Source: a candidate division Hyd24-12 bacterium UBA6080
GTDB taxonomy: Bacteria > Fermentibacterota > Fermentibacteria > Fermentibacterales > JCC-6
Reading direction: 5' to 3'
DNA: 64,000 nucleotides
Assembly: GCA_002436025.1 (NCBI GenBank)
Contig: DIXM01000003.1
Span: forward strand, 62,001-126,000
The notes under the pieces are model-generated. The model was not told the origin of the DNA, ran no database searches, and worked only from the letters and a program-made list of their open reading frames with translations. Each line of letters starts with the position of its first letter. The stretch's first letter is position 1. Positions 52,884 through 60,701 of the stretch are shown one piece after another. A program made the translations under genes and the position numbers.

Positions 52884-53630
52884 ATGCGCAAGGAAAGACC
52901 CCGGGCAACAGGAGCCATCCCAGATGCCTCCATGTCCGATATTGCGTTCCTGCTGCTGATCTTCTTCCTTGTCACGACCACCTTCGAGGTTCAGAGGGGC
53001 ATCAGCTACAAGCTGCCCAAAAAACCCGATGAGCAGACCGAAGAAGTGGTGATCGACGAGAACAACAGGCTCGTGATGACCATCAAGCAGTGGGGTCAGG
53101 ACGAGTATGTGGCGCTTATCGACCAGGCCCCCCCTGAAGGTCCTCTCCAGAGGGCCAGGGCAGGCGAGGATGTAAGTCTTGACGATCCCGGCTTGCAGGA
53201 CGGGATCATGACACTGGCAGCGGACAGGGTGGAAGCCATGTCCGCCACCACGAGGCGCCTTCTTGTGAACCTCGAGGTGGCCAAGGGGGTTACCGCAGGC
53301 ACCTACTCAAGCCTCACCTCGGCCGTCTCCGCCGAGAACCTCACTCCCGTTCTCCGGGAGGGGGTCATCCGCAGGACGCTCGGCGCCGCAGTACCTCTTG
53401 CTTCCGATCCACTCTTTGGCGAGGTCGCCTTTGGCGACACACTGGTCCTTGCCGATGCCAGGCAGGGAGACATCGCCTCGGTGGTTCGGGAGAGTGAACT
53501 CGTTGTCATACTCAAGTTCTTTCCGGACTGTGACTACAACGGCATGGTAAGGGCTCTCGACACTCTCAGGCGCAACGGGGTCAGCCGTACCGGTATCACG
53601 ACGCAGGAAAGACTGGGGGGTGGTGTGTAA
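52884..53630 (+). CDS. exbD: ExbD/TolR-type protein, long form
   Basis: 248 residues; a usual ExbD has about 140. The N-terminal helix with the proton-carrying Asp lies in ASMSDIAFLLLIFFLVTTTF (Asp19). A periplasmic part of about 200 residues follows, with an insertion of roughly 90 residues (about 75-180, GPLQRARAGEDVSLDD to EVAFGDTLVLAD) before the normal C-terminal fold (ELVVILKFFPDCDYNGMVRALDTLRRNGV). AAGGAGAACGC precedes the ATG. Stop and next start overlap as TAATG. Confidence 0.9.
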   Translation: MRKERPRATGAIPDASMSDIAFLLLIFFLVTTTFEVQRGISYKLPKKPDEQTEEVVIDENNRLVMTIKQWGQDEYVALIDQAPPEGPLQRARAGEDVSLDDPGLQDGIMTLAADRVEAMSATTRRLLVNLEVAKGVTAGTYSSLTSAVSAENLTPVLREGVIRRTLGAAVPLASDPLFGEVAFGDTLVLADARQGDIASVVRESELVVILKFFPDCDYNGMVRALDTLRRNGVSRTGITTQERLGGGV

Positions 53631-54094
53631 TGAAGATCAAAAGACGGATAAGGGTATCCGGCACGATTTTCACCGGCACCATGGCCGACATCGTCTTCCT
53701 TCTGCTGGTGTTTTTCATGGCCACCACCATTTTCAAGGACGAGGGTGGACTTCGCATCCGCTTCCCCCAGGCCCATCCCGAGGTCATGAGCGAACTCGGG
53801 AAGCAGAACCTCATGGTGGCTGTCTGGCTCAAACAGGTGACGCCCGGCGAAGCGGGAAGCCCTGTAGTCGCACGCATCGGCGATTACGACCTTCCCCTGA
53901 ACCAGGTTGCCGAGCAGCTGAAGAGGCTCAGCGACAAGTTCTGGCGCGAGCAGAACAAGAAGCTTGACGTCATTGTGCTCAACGCCGATGCCAGGGTTCC
54001 CATGAGCGACATCATCAGTCTTTTCAACGCACTTCGGTTCGAGGAGCTCTACAGCATTCAGTTCAATGCTCAAGAGCTGGGCCTCGAGCAGTGA
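53630..54094 (+). CDS. exbD: ExbD/TolR-type protein, short form
   Basis: 154 residues, close to the family norm. Helix with Asp in GTMADIVFLLLVFFMATTIF (Asp19), then DVIVLNADARVPMSDIISLFNALR, the typical TolR/ExbD periplasmic helix. Together with the long form it would let an ExbB pentamer hold a mixed ExbD dimer, an arrangement known from T9SS/gliding-type and Myxococcus systems. Overlaps the previous gene by one base. Confidence 0.9.
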   Translation: MKIKRRIRVSGTIFTGTMADIVFLLLVFFMATTIFKDEGGLRIRFPQAHPEVMSELGKQNLMVAVWLKQVTPGEAGSPVVARIGDYDLPLNQVAEQLKRLSDKFWREQNKKLDVIVLNADARVPMSDIISLFNALRFEELYSIQFNAQELGLEQ

Positions 54095-54104
54095 GGGGAG
54101 GGGA

Positions 54105-54767
54105 ATGCTGACACTTGCAAACGCGCAGCTTCGTGAAAAGTCCTCCCTGGGCATCGAATGGGGCCTTGCTTTCGGCCTCATTGCTCTGATCGTGATGTTC
54201 GAGCTGATTCCCTCCAGTGAACTCGGGCGCCTCTCCACGCGCACCACCGACAGCGAGATGGAGGCCGTCGAGGCCGATCTCGCCTTCGATGACCAGGTGG
54301 AGGAGCAGGAAGAGGAAGTGCAACAGGAGAGCGAAGCACTCGAGGAGGAAGCCCTGGATGTCATCCAGGAGATCGAAGTCACCCTTTCCCTCAGCGAAGA
54401 TACCGAGGGCCTCAGCGAGGTCTCGACCTTCCAGCAGACTGAAGAGCTTGCGCAGCAGGGTGACGAGATGGGTCCCCCCAGGTTCATGCCGGTCGAGGTC
54501 TTTCCGGTGTGCACCTACCAGCCGATGCCCGCCTACCCGGACATGGCAAGGCAGGCCGGCGTCGAGGGGAACGTGACACTTTGGCTTTTCATCAGGGCTG
54601 ACGGTACGGTTGCCGATGTCCAGCTCTACAATTCGAGTGGTGTGGGCAGCCTTGACCAGGCCGCCATTAGCGCAGCCCGGAACACAAGGTGGACCCCCGC
54701 TCGAAACAACAGTGTTCCCGTGGGAGTCTGGACTTCTCTGACCTACCGCTTCGTGCTGACGAACTGA
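54105..54767 (+). CDS. tonB: TonB-like energy transducer
   Basis: 220 residues from ATG 54105 (GAGGGGAGGGGA upstream). One N-terminal membrane helix (about 16-36, WGLAFGLIALIVMFEL), a periplasmic linker about 40-125 that is very acidic (EEQEEEVQQESEALEEEA) where classical TonB is Pro/Lys-rich, and a C-terminal TonB domain (about 140-220, AYPDMARQAGVEGNVTLWLFI, AAISAARNTRWTPA). It would pass ExbBD energy to the receptor at 49.2 kb. The acidic linker is unusual. Confidence 0.9.
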   Translation: MLTLANAQLREKSSLGIEWGLAFGLIALIVMFELIPSSELGRLSTRTTDSEMEAVEADLAFDDQVEEQEEEVQQESEALEEEALDVIQEIEVTLSLSEDTEGLSEVSTFQQTEELAQQGDEMGPPRFMPVEVFPVCTYQPMPAYPDMARQAGVEGNVTLWLFIRADGTVADVQLYNSSGVGSLDQAAISAARNTRWTPARNNSVPVGVWTSLTYRFVLTN

Positions 54768-54858
54768 GAGGTATTGGAAGCATGAGTGGAATAATTCACA
54801 GCAAACGGATGACCGGTGGGGATTCCGGTCAGGACAGGAACTGGAGGTGACTGAGGGT

Positions 54859-57072
54859 ATGAGGAACACAAGGTTCAGCAGGATCATGATTCTGTTCCTG
54901 CTGCTGGCGTTCGCCGTCCCCGGTTTTACCGCGGAGATTCGCGAAAACGCACGACCGGACGGAGCAACCGATGACCGTCCGCCAGCGGTGTGGATACTGC
55001 ACAATCTCTCGAATCTGTGGTCGGCCTTCCTTAACTACGGCATGTTCGGTGACCCCTGGACGAACTACCCGAGCATGGAATGGCCCGGTGGCCAGGGAAG
55101 CAGCTACCTTTGGGGCGGCGACTTCTGGACCGCCGTGAGTGAACCCGGAATACCGCATGCGAGCTGCTCCGACTACGGAGACTGGGAGCTTCGTCCCACC
55201 GAAGGCTATCCCGCGATAAAGCTGGTTCCCGGCCCCATCGCTCTCGAGCAGTCACAGTACGGTTTCGATGACTGGTCGAGCGCGAACGGCGAGACACCTT
55301 ACGGCATGGGCATTTACGAGTACAACTTCGGATGGGGCACCCCGGGCTACAACGATTTCATAGCCAACCACTTCATCCTGACGTTCCACTCCGAGTACAA
55401 CGAGACCGGTCTCACCTCCCTCGACGGCCTTCTCGTGGCCATCAGGGGAGACTGCGACGTGGCTACCGCCGACCCGGTCGAGGCAGCCATCGATGACCTT
55501 GTGTACTACGACGGCCACGCCATCTGGTGCAACGACCCCGACGCGACCTTCGAGTACGTCTTCCAGAACGGCACCACAGCGTCCTCGCAGGACATCTACA
55601 CCTACCGTCAGAACGCTGACAGCCCCCTCGATCCTGAAGACCCCAACAACATCTTCTACCACTACAACTACCTGGGATCCGACGGGCTCATGGACAACGA
55701 CGTTGACGGCAACGGCGTATCCGATCACTTCACCATCCTCTACAAAATGGCGGGCGAAGACACCACGAAGATCTTCACGGTGATACCGGAGAACGGTCTC
55801 ATGCGTTTCGCCGACGGAATGCCCGAGAACTACTGGCTCCACGACGCGGGCGACACCACCTACGCCGTGGTTCCCCGCAACATGAGCGTCATGTGGGACG
55901 GCGACGGCCCCGGAAGCTCAACTGACGACACCGGCGAGCAGGAGCTCAATCCCCCCGTGGTGGGCTTCATCGGCTGGCGTCTGATGGATTACTGGATCAA
56001 GAAGGCCGACGGCACCATCGAAAGACCGATCGATGTGTACGGCGTTCCCATTCCGCTCAGCCATGCCTGGTGGAACTGGGAGAGCGACCCCGGTCTGGAT
56101 CAGGAAAGATACCAGTACATGTGGGGCGTCTTCCCGGACAACAGCGGGCAGTTCAGCGGCCCCGCCTACCTCGAAGACTGGGTGGGCAACCCCAACACCC
56201 CCAACGCCAGACTGGCCCAGAACCCGGGCCCCTTCCCCTTCGTCTACGAGAACCCCATCGCGCTCGGGTACCCCGTGTTCGACTACCGCTTCCTTCCGTC
56301 GATGGGTCCCGTGAACCTTGAAACCGGCGACAGCCTGAACGTTGTGGGCGGCTGGGTCGTAGGGCTCGGTCTCGAGGGCCTTCGTACGGCTGCCGACAAC
56401 ATGCTGGACGCCTACTACCGCGACGGCGGTTGGGGTGTTCCCCAGCTTCCCCCGACACCCATCCTCTTCTACGAAGCCCAGGACGGCGCAGTCCACCTCG
56501 AGTGGGGTGCGAACGCGGAAAGCTACAGCCCCTTCGGCGGCTACAATGTTTACAGGGCCACCTTCGCACCCAGTAACTGGGAACTCGTGGCCACGGTCGA
56601 GGGCGCCGGGACTTACAGCTACACCGACAACTCGGTGACCAACGGCTTCCCCTACTTCTACGTCGTGTGCTCATACGACGCCGAGACCATGGTGGAAAGC
56701 ACCCGCTCCAACTACAAGCAGACCATCGAGGGTACTCCTCTTGCAGTGGTGCCCAGCTGGGATTCCGACACCAACTGGACCGAGAACGTCTCCGTGGTTC
56801 CCAACCCCTACCGCGGAAGCGCCGCCTGGGAAGCCACGTACTTCAACAAGATAGCCTTCATCAACCTTCCGGCCATGTGCAACATCCACATCTACACACT
56901 GGCGGGAGACCATGTGATCACCCTCGAACACCGGGACTACAGCGGGGAGAACGGCACCGAGTACTGGGACCTCGTTTCCAGGAACGATCAGGACGTGGTG
57001 ACCGGCCTCTATGTGTACCGTGTGGAAAACGAGACTGACTTCACAATCGGCAAATTTGCCATCATCAAGTAG
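54859..57072 (+). CDS. Large secreted protein with Fn3 and type IX-like sorting domain
   Basis: 737 residues from ATG 54859 (CTGGAGG upstream; an in-frame GTG at 54847 overlaps that ribosome site). Signal peptide (about 5-26, IMILFLLLAFAVPGFTA). The main body (30-530) is Trp/Tyr/Asp-rich with a calcium-binding-like segment (DNDVDGNGVSDHFTILY) but no enzyme motif. A fibronectin III-like domain follows (about 535-625, DGAVHLEWGANAESYSPF) and then a sorting domain (about 645-737, VVPNPYRGSAAW, VTGLYVYRVENE). Between TonB and the PorV-like gene, it is a probable cargo of the secretion system. Confidence 0.85.
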   Translation: MRNTRFSRIMILFLLLAFAVPGFTAEIRENARPDGATDDRPPAVWILHNLSNLWSAFLNYGMFGDPWTNYPSMEWPGGQGSSYLWGGDFWTAVSEPGIPHASCSDYGDWELRPTEGYPAIKLVPGPIALEQSQYGFDDWSSANGETPYGMGIYEYNFGWGTPGYNDFIANHFILTFHSEYNETGLTSLDGLLVAIRGDCDVATADPVEAAIDDLVYYDGHAIWCNDPDATFEYVFQNGTTASSQDIYTYRQNADSPLDPEDPNNIFYHYNYLGSDGLMDNDVDGNGVSDHFTILYKMAGEDTTKIFTVIPENGLMRFADGMPENYWLHDAGDTTYAVVPRNMSVMWDGDGPGSSTDDTGEQELNPPVVGFIGWRLMDYWIKKADGTIERPIDVYGVPIPLSHAWWNWESDPGLDQERYQYMWGVFPDNSGQFSGPAYLEDWVGNPNTPNARLAQNPGPFPFVYENPIALGYPVFDYRFLPSMGPVNLETGDSLNVVGGWVVGLGLEGLRTAADNMLDAYYRDGGWGVPQLPPTPILFYEAQDGAVHLEWGANAESYSPFGGYNVYRATFAPSNWELVATVEGAGTYSYTDNSVTNGFPYFYVVCSYDAETMVESTRSNYKQTIEGTPLAVVPSWDSDTNWTENVSVVPNPYRGSAAWEATYFNKIAFINLPAMCNIHIYTLAGDHVITLEHRDYSGENGTEYWDLVSRNDQDVVTGLYVYRVENETDFTIGKFAIIK

Positions 57073-57088
57073 GGAAAGGAGGATAACC

Positions 57089-58072
57089 ATGAAGCTCACT
57101 GGAACGATCCTGGCAGCGGCGGTGGTTGCCTTCCTGCTGCTCCCTGCCGATGCGGAAGCCTCCTCCTTCGCCAAGGTCGGCACCGTTGGCGCCCAGTTCC
57201 TTCAGATAGGAGTCGGCGCCAGAGGTGTTGGCATGGGCGGCGCCTTCATCGCCACGGCCAACGACCCCAGCGCGGCCTACTGGAACCCGGGGGCCCTTGT
57301 AAAGGTCACGGGCACGCAGGTTCAGTTCTCCGGAACCCAGCTCTACGCCGACATTCTCTACGGCAACGGCATCGTCACCCACGAGCAAGCCGGAGTGGGA
57401 ACCTTCGCTTTCCAGTTCGGCCTTCTCTCCAGCGGAGACATGGATGTCACGACCGTCGAGGACCCTGACGGCACGGGTGAAACATTCACCTGCTCCGACA
57501 TGGTTGCGGGCCTCACCTTCTCCCGCATGCTCACCGACCGGTTCAGCGCCGGGCTCACGGTGAAGTACGTGAGGGAAACGTGGGACGACGTCTCCGCCGG
57601 CGGGGTTGCGGTTGATCTTGGCACCCTGTACGACACAGGTTTCAAGACGCTTCGCATCGGCATGACGATTCAGCACTTCGGCCCCGAACTCACGCCCGAC
57701 GGCGAGTTCACCACTTACTTCAGCGGTGACGACTCCCTTCAGGTCTACGATTCCTACTCCATGCCCATGACCTTCAAGCTCGGCATGGCAATGGATGTCC
57801 TGCAGACCGCCAACCATCACATCACCGTCGAGGTCGACGGCGTTCACCCGCCCGACAACCTCGAGCAGGTGAACCTGGGCGCCGAATACTGGTTCAACAA
57901 CATGTTCGCCCTTCGGGGCGGCTACCGGGTGAACACCGATGAAGAGGGCCTTGCCGCGGGCGCCGGTTTCCGGATCCCCATGAGTGGCACAACCCTCTCC
58001 CTCGACTACGCCTATCAGGACTTCAACCGCCTTGAAATGGTCCACAGGGCCAGCCTGGGCGTTGCGTTCTGA
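57089..58072 (+). CDS. PorV/PorQ-like outer-membrane beta-barrel protein
   Basis: 327 residues. Signal peptide (1-24, LAAAVVAFLLLPADAEAS), then the family hallmark FLQIGVGARGVGMGGAFIATANDPSAAYWNPGAL (about 37-70) split here for length, and alternating beta strands to a terminal Phe (ASLGVAF). PorV-type proteins are FadL-related barrels that shuttle sorting-domain cargo from the type IX translocon. The gene directly follows a sorting-domain protein, which supports that role. GGAAAGGAGG precedes the ATG. Confidence 0.9.
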   Translation: MKLTGTILAAAVVAFLLLPADAEASSFAKVGTVGAQFLQIGVGARGVGMGGAFIATANDPSAAYWNPGALVKVTGTQVQFSGTQLYADILYGNGIVTHEQAGVGTFAFQFGLLSSGDMDVTTVEDPDGTGETFTCSDMVAGLTFSRMLTDRFSAGLTVKYVRETWDDVSAGGVAVDLGTLYDTGFKTLRIGMTIQHFGPELTPDGEFTTYFSGDDSLQVYDSYSMPMTFKLGMAMDVLQTANHHITVEVDGVHPPDNLEQVNLGAEYWFNNMFALRGGYRVNTDEEGLAAGAGFRIPMSGTTLSLDYAYQDFNRLEMVHRASLGVAF

Positions 58073-58085
58073 CGAACTGAACAAT

Positions 58086-58106
58086 GGGGGGGGCACTGCC
58101 CCCCCC
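58086..58106 (+). terminator. G8/C8 hairpin after the PorV-like gene
   Basis: Eight G, CACTG, eight C: a pure G-C stem 14 bases after the stop, no T-tract. It could attenuate the GWxTD genes downstream. Confidence 0.5.
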
Positions 58107-58128
58107 GAGCGGAAAAGGTGATCTCGAA

Positions 58129-59280
58129 GTGACGTTTTCTCTGGTTCTGGCAGCGCTGGCCGGTTTCGCCGTGAGTTGGACCACTGTACCTTCGGGTCCA
58201 GGGCGCAACGGATCGGCCATGATCACCGTGGTTATCGAGCGGGAGGACCTCGTACCGGTTTTAACCGATGGCGAAGCGCTCTACCGTTACGAACTCACCG
58301 CGGAGATGGCGGGCGGCTATGCCAGGGCCGGGGCCGGCGTTGGGGAGAACGGTTTCCCCCTGGTCGAGGAACTGCTCTTCGACGACCTCTCCACAGGCAC
58401 ACACGAACTGAAGACAAGCCTGCTCGACCTCGAAACGGGCGAGACGGTTTCCCAGAGAGTGGATGTGGTGATAGACAGTGCCAGCACTGAAACGTGGTCC
58501 TCGTCGGGTCTCAGGCTCACGCCTTCGGGAACAGTCAGGGCAACGGGCAGTGTGACCATAATCTGGGATGTTTATCCACCCGTGGGTTCCGGAGAGATCA
58601 GGGCCGCGTATGCGGTTCTCGACCATGATCTGAACGCCATCAGGGAGGGCTGGATGGACCTTTCCCGTCAGACCGACGGCATTGCGTCGTTCTCCAGCGC
58701 CTTCTCCCTGGGTGGCCTCGAAAGGGGCGTTTACGTTGTGAATACCGCTGCCCTGGGTGGTGAGAGTGAAGTGATGGCCTCTTCATCGAGTTCCATCAGG
58801 CTTCTCTCCTCCTGGGACCTTTGGGGCGACGACGCCGACGAAACGGTAACCCTCGTAAGACCCATCGCCTCTCCCCGGGAGATATCCGAACTCCAGAATG
58901 CCGGCAACCCCGGGGAACGGCAGGCAGTGATGAGCGAGTTCTGGCTTCGCCGCGACCCCAACCCCTCGACACGTGAGAACGAATACCTCGACACCTACCG
59001 CAGAAGACTTGATTACATTGAACGGTCCTTCACATCGGGAGTAACAAGGGGCATCCTGACCGATATGGGCGTTGCCTATGCCAAAATGGGCGAGCCCGAC
59101 ATGGTCGAGAACAACCCGTTCCAGGTGGAGGGCTATCCTTTCCAGATCTGGACCTACTTCAATCCCAGGCTCACCCTTCTGTTCATCGACCGGTTCGGAT
59201 ACGGGCTCTACGAGTTCGACGGCGATTGGCAGGACGTGAACCGGGCCTTCAGCCTCGGGGAGGCATGGTATGTCTATTAG
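58129..59280 (+). CDS. GWxTD-like secreted protein (degenerate motif)
   Basis: 383 residues from a GTG at 58129 (AAAAGGTGAT upstream) so that a signal peptide (1-18) leads. The body has beta-sandwich strands with repeated MG2-like segments, and the last 110 residues follow the GWxTD domain: FWLRRDPNPSTRENEYLDTY, then GILTD at 308-312 where GWxTD is expected, VAYAKMGEPDMVENNPF and EGYPFQIWTYF. The Trp is replaced, so it is a diverged member. Overlaps the next GWxTD gene by 11 bases. Confidence 0.82.
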   Translation: MTFSLVLAALAGFAVSWTTVPSGPGRNGSAMITVVIEREDLVPVLTDGEALYRYELTAEMAGGYARAGAGVGENGFPLVEELLFDDLSTGTHELKTSLLDLETGETVSQRVDVVIDSASTETWSSSGLRLTPSGTVRATGSVTIIWDVYPPVGSGEIRAAYAVLDHDLNAIREGWMDLSRQTDGIASFSSAFSLGGLERGVYVVNTAALGGESEVMASSSSSIRLLSSWDLWGDDADETVTLVRPIASPREISELQNAGNPGERQAVMSEFWLRRDPNPSTRENEYLDTYRRRLDYIERSFTSGVTRGILTDMGVAYAKMGEPDMVENNPFQVEGYPFQIWTYFNPRLTLLFIDRFGYGLYEFDGDWQDVNRAFSLGEAWYVY

Positions 59281-60589
59281 GCCGTTTGCCCTGCTTGTCG
59301 CGCTGGCTGCCACCGGCATCGCCGGTCAGTTCGCGACGCCGGGCAGGGGGGGTGTGCGGTTTTCCATCGACACAGCCCTTTTCCGTATCGGAGCCGGCGA
59401 AGACCTGATGCTGGAAGTCTATCAGGAGGTTCCGCTGGGCAACCTTTCGCGGGATGAAGCGGGCATGTCTTCATTCACCACTGTGGTTGTCCTGACCGGA
59501 GCTTCGGGAGACACGCTCGCTGCCGACGCCTGGCGCTCGGAGATCGAATGGGTACCCGAGCGCAGTGTTCTGAATGCCGTTATCCTTCCCGCAGTGCCCG
59601 GTGAACACGTTCTCACGGTGACGGTCACCGATGAACTGAACGGTCTTGTGGGAATCGCAGAGAGGAACCTTTCTGTAACGGAGCCCGGCAATTTCAGCGA
59701 GCTTGAGCTTGCCAGAACCCTGATGCCTGCAGTTGAGGGGAGCGAAAGCACCCTTAAAAAGGGCGGGGTGATAGTGTTTCCCGCAGCGTCCAACACCTTC
59801 AGCGTTCCTGCCGAGACCAGGGTGTACACGTACCAGGAGCTCTACGACCTCGACGGACAAACCCTTCACCGGCAGACCGGCATCACGGGTCCCGACGGCG
59901 CAGTGGTTTTCGCCAGACCGGGGGAGTCGTTCGCGATCCCCCAGGGAATGAACTCCGTGAGCCTTGTGGACAGCCTCGACCTTCAACCCGCCAGGTCATC
60001 CGGCCTCTACACCCTTTTCATCCTCTACACCAACGAGAACGGCGACACCCTTGACCTCACCACCAAGCCAATGCTCATTGAAGTTGTGGGAAGGGCTTCC
60101 CTGATCGAATCGCCGCCGGAGGTCACTGAGATCCCCGAACGCCTCGAAGAGTTCTCACTGCTCCTCACTGGTGCTCAGGCCGGTCTTTACGAAAGGCTTG
60201 ATGAACCGGGCCGCGCGGCATATTTCGTGCAGTACTGGCAGGGTTCGCCCGACGCAAGGGCAGCCTTTGAGGCCCGTTGCCAGGATGCAGAGCGGTACAT
60301 GCACATGGAGGTTCCGGGCTGGCTCACCGACCGCGGCAGGGTACTGATACGCTACGGCGAACCGGGAGACATCGAGAGAAGCCCCTTCACCACCTCTCAT
60401 GTGCCCTACGAGGTCTGGGACTATTTCGAGGGTACAACGATGTCTTTTGTTTTCGCTGATCTGAACTCGAGCGGCGACTTCCGTCAGGTCTACTCCACGG
60501 TTCCGGGGGAGGTCTCCTTCCAGAACTGGCAGAGCATGATAGAGACCTCTGACGGCCGAGGCATGGAAGGTTCTGACGATGATTGGTAG
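59270..60589 (+). CDS. GWxTD domain secreted protein
   Basis: 439 residues. Signal peptide (1-20), a beta-rich body and a C-terminal GWxTD domain with G350-W-L-T-D354 in VPGWLTDRGRVLIRYGEPGDIE, preceded by FVQYWQGSPDARAAFEARCQDA. GWxTD proteins are common in FCB, Acidobacteria and Gemmatimonadota genomes and have no settled function. GGGGAGG lies 6 bases before the ATG inside the end of the previous gene. Likely acts with its degenerate neighbour. Confidence 0.9.
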   Translation: MSIRPFALLVALAATGIAGQFATPGRGGVRFSIDTALFRIGAGEDLMLEVYQEVPLGNLSRDEAGMSSFTTVVVLTGASGDTLAADAWRSEIEWVPERSVLNAVILPAVPGEHVLTVTVTDELNGLVGIAERNLSVTEPGNFSELELARTLMPAVEGSESTLKKGGVIVFPAASNTFSVPAETRVYTYQELYDLDGQTLHRQTGITGPDGAVVFARPGESFAIPQGMNSVSLVDSLDLQPARSSGLYTLFILYTNENGDTLDLTTKPMLIEVVGRASLIESPPEVTEIPERLEEFSLLLTGAQAGLYERLDEPGRAAYFVQYWQGSPDARAAFEARCQDAERYMHMEVPGWLTDRGRVLIRYGEPGDIERSPFTTSHVPYEVWDYFEGTTMSFVFADLNSSGDFRQVYSTVPGEVSFQNWQSMIETSDGRGMEGSDDDW

Positions 60590-60701
60590 GTTGCACACCG
60601 GAAAGGAAAAGGATCACCGAACCCCGCGACCCGCTACAGGGTCCGGACAGAAAAGATACCACAGTGCGGCGACAACCGCAGACAGCAAAGAGGAGGTTAA
60701 C

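Noticed and set aside
54782..54850. 22-codon frame between tonB and the next secreted protein
   Set aside because: A weak upstream GAGAGG exists but the peptide is polar and featureless and its end only overlaps the next ribosome site; not enough to call a gene.
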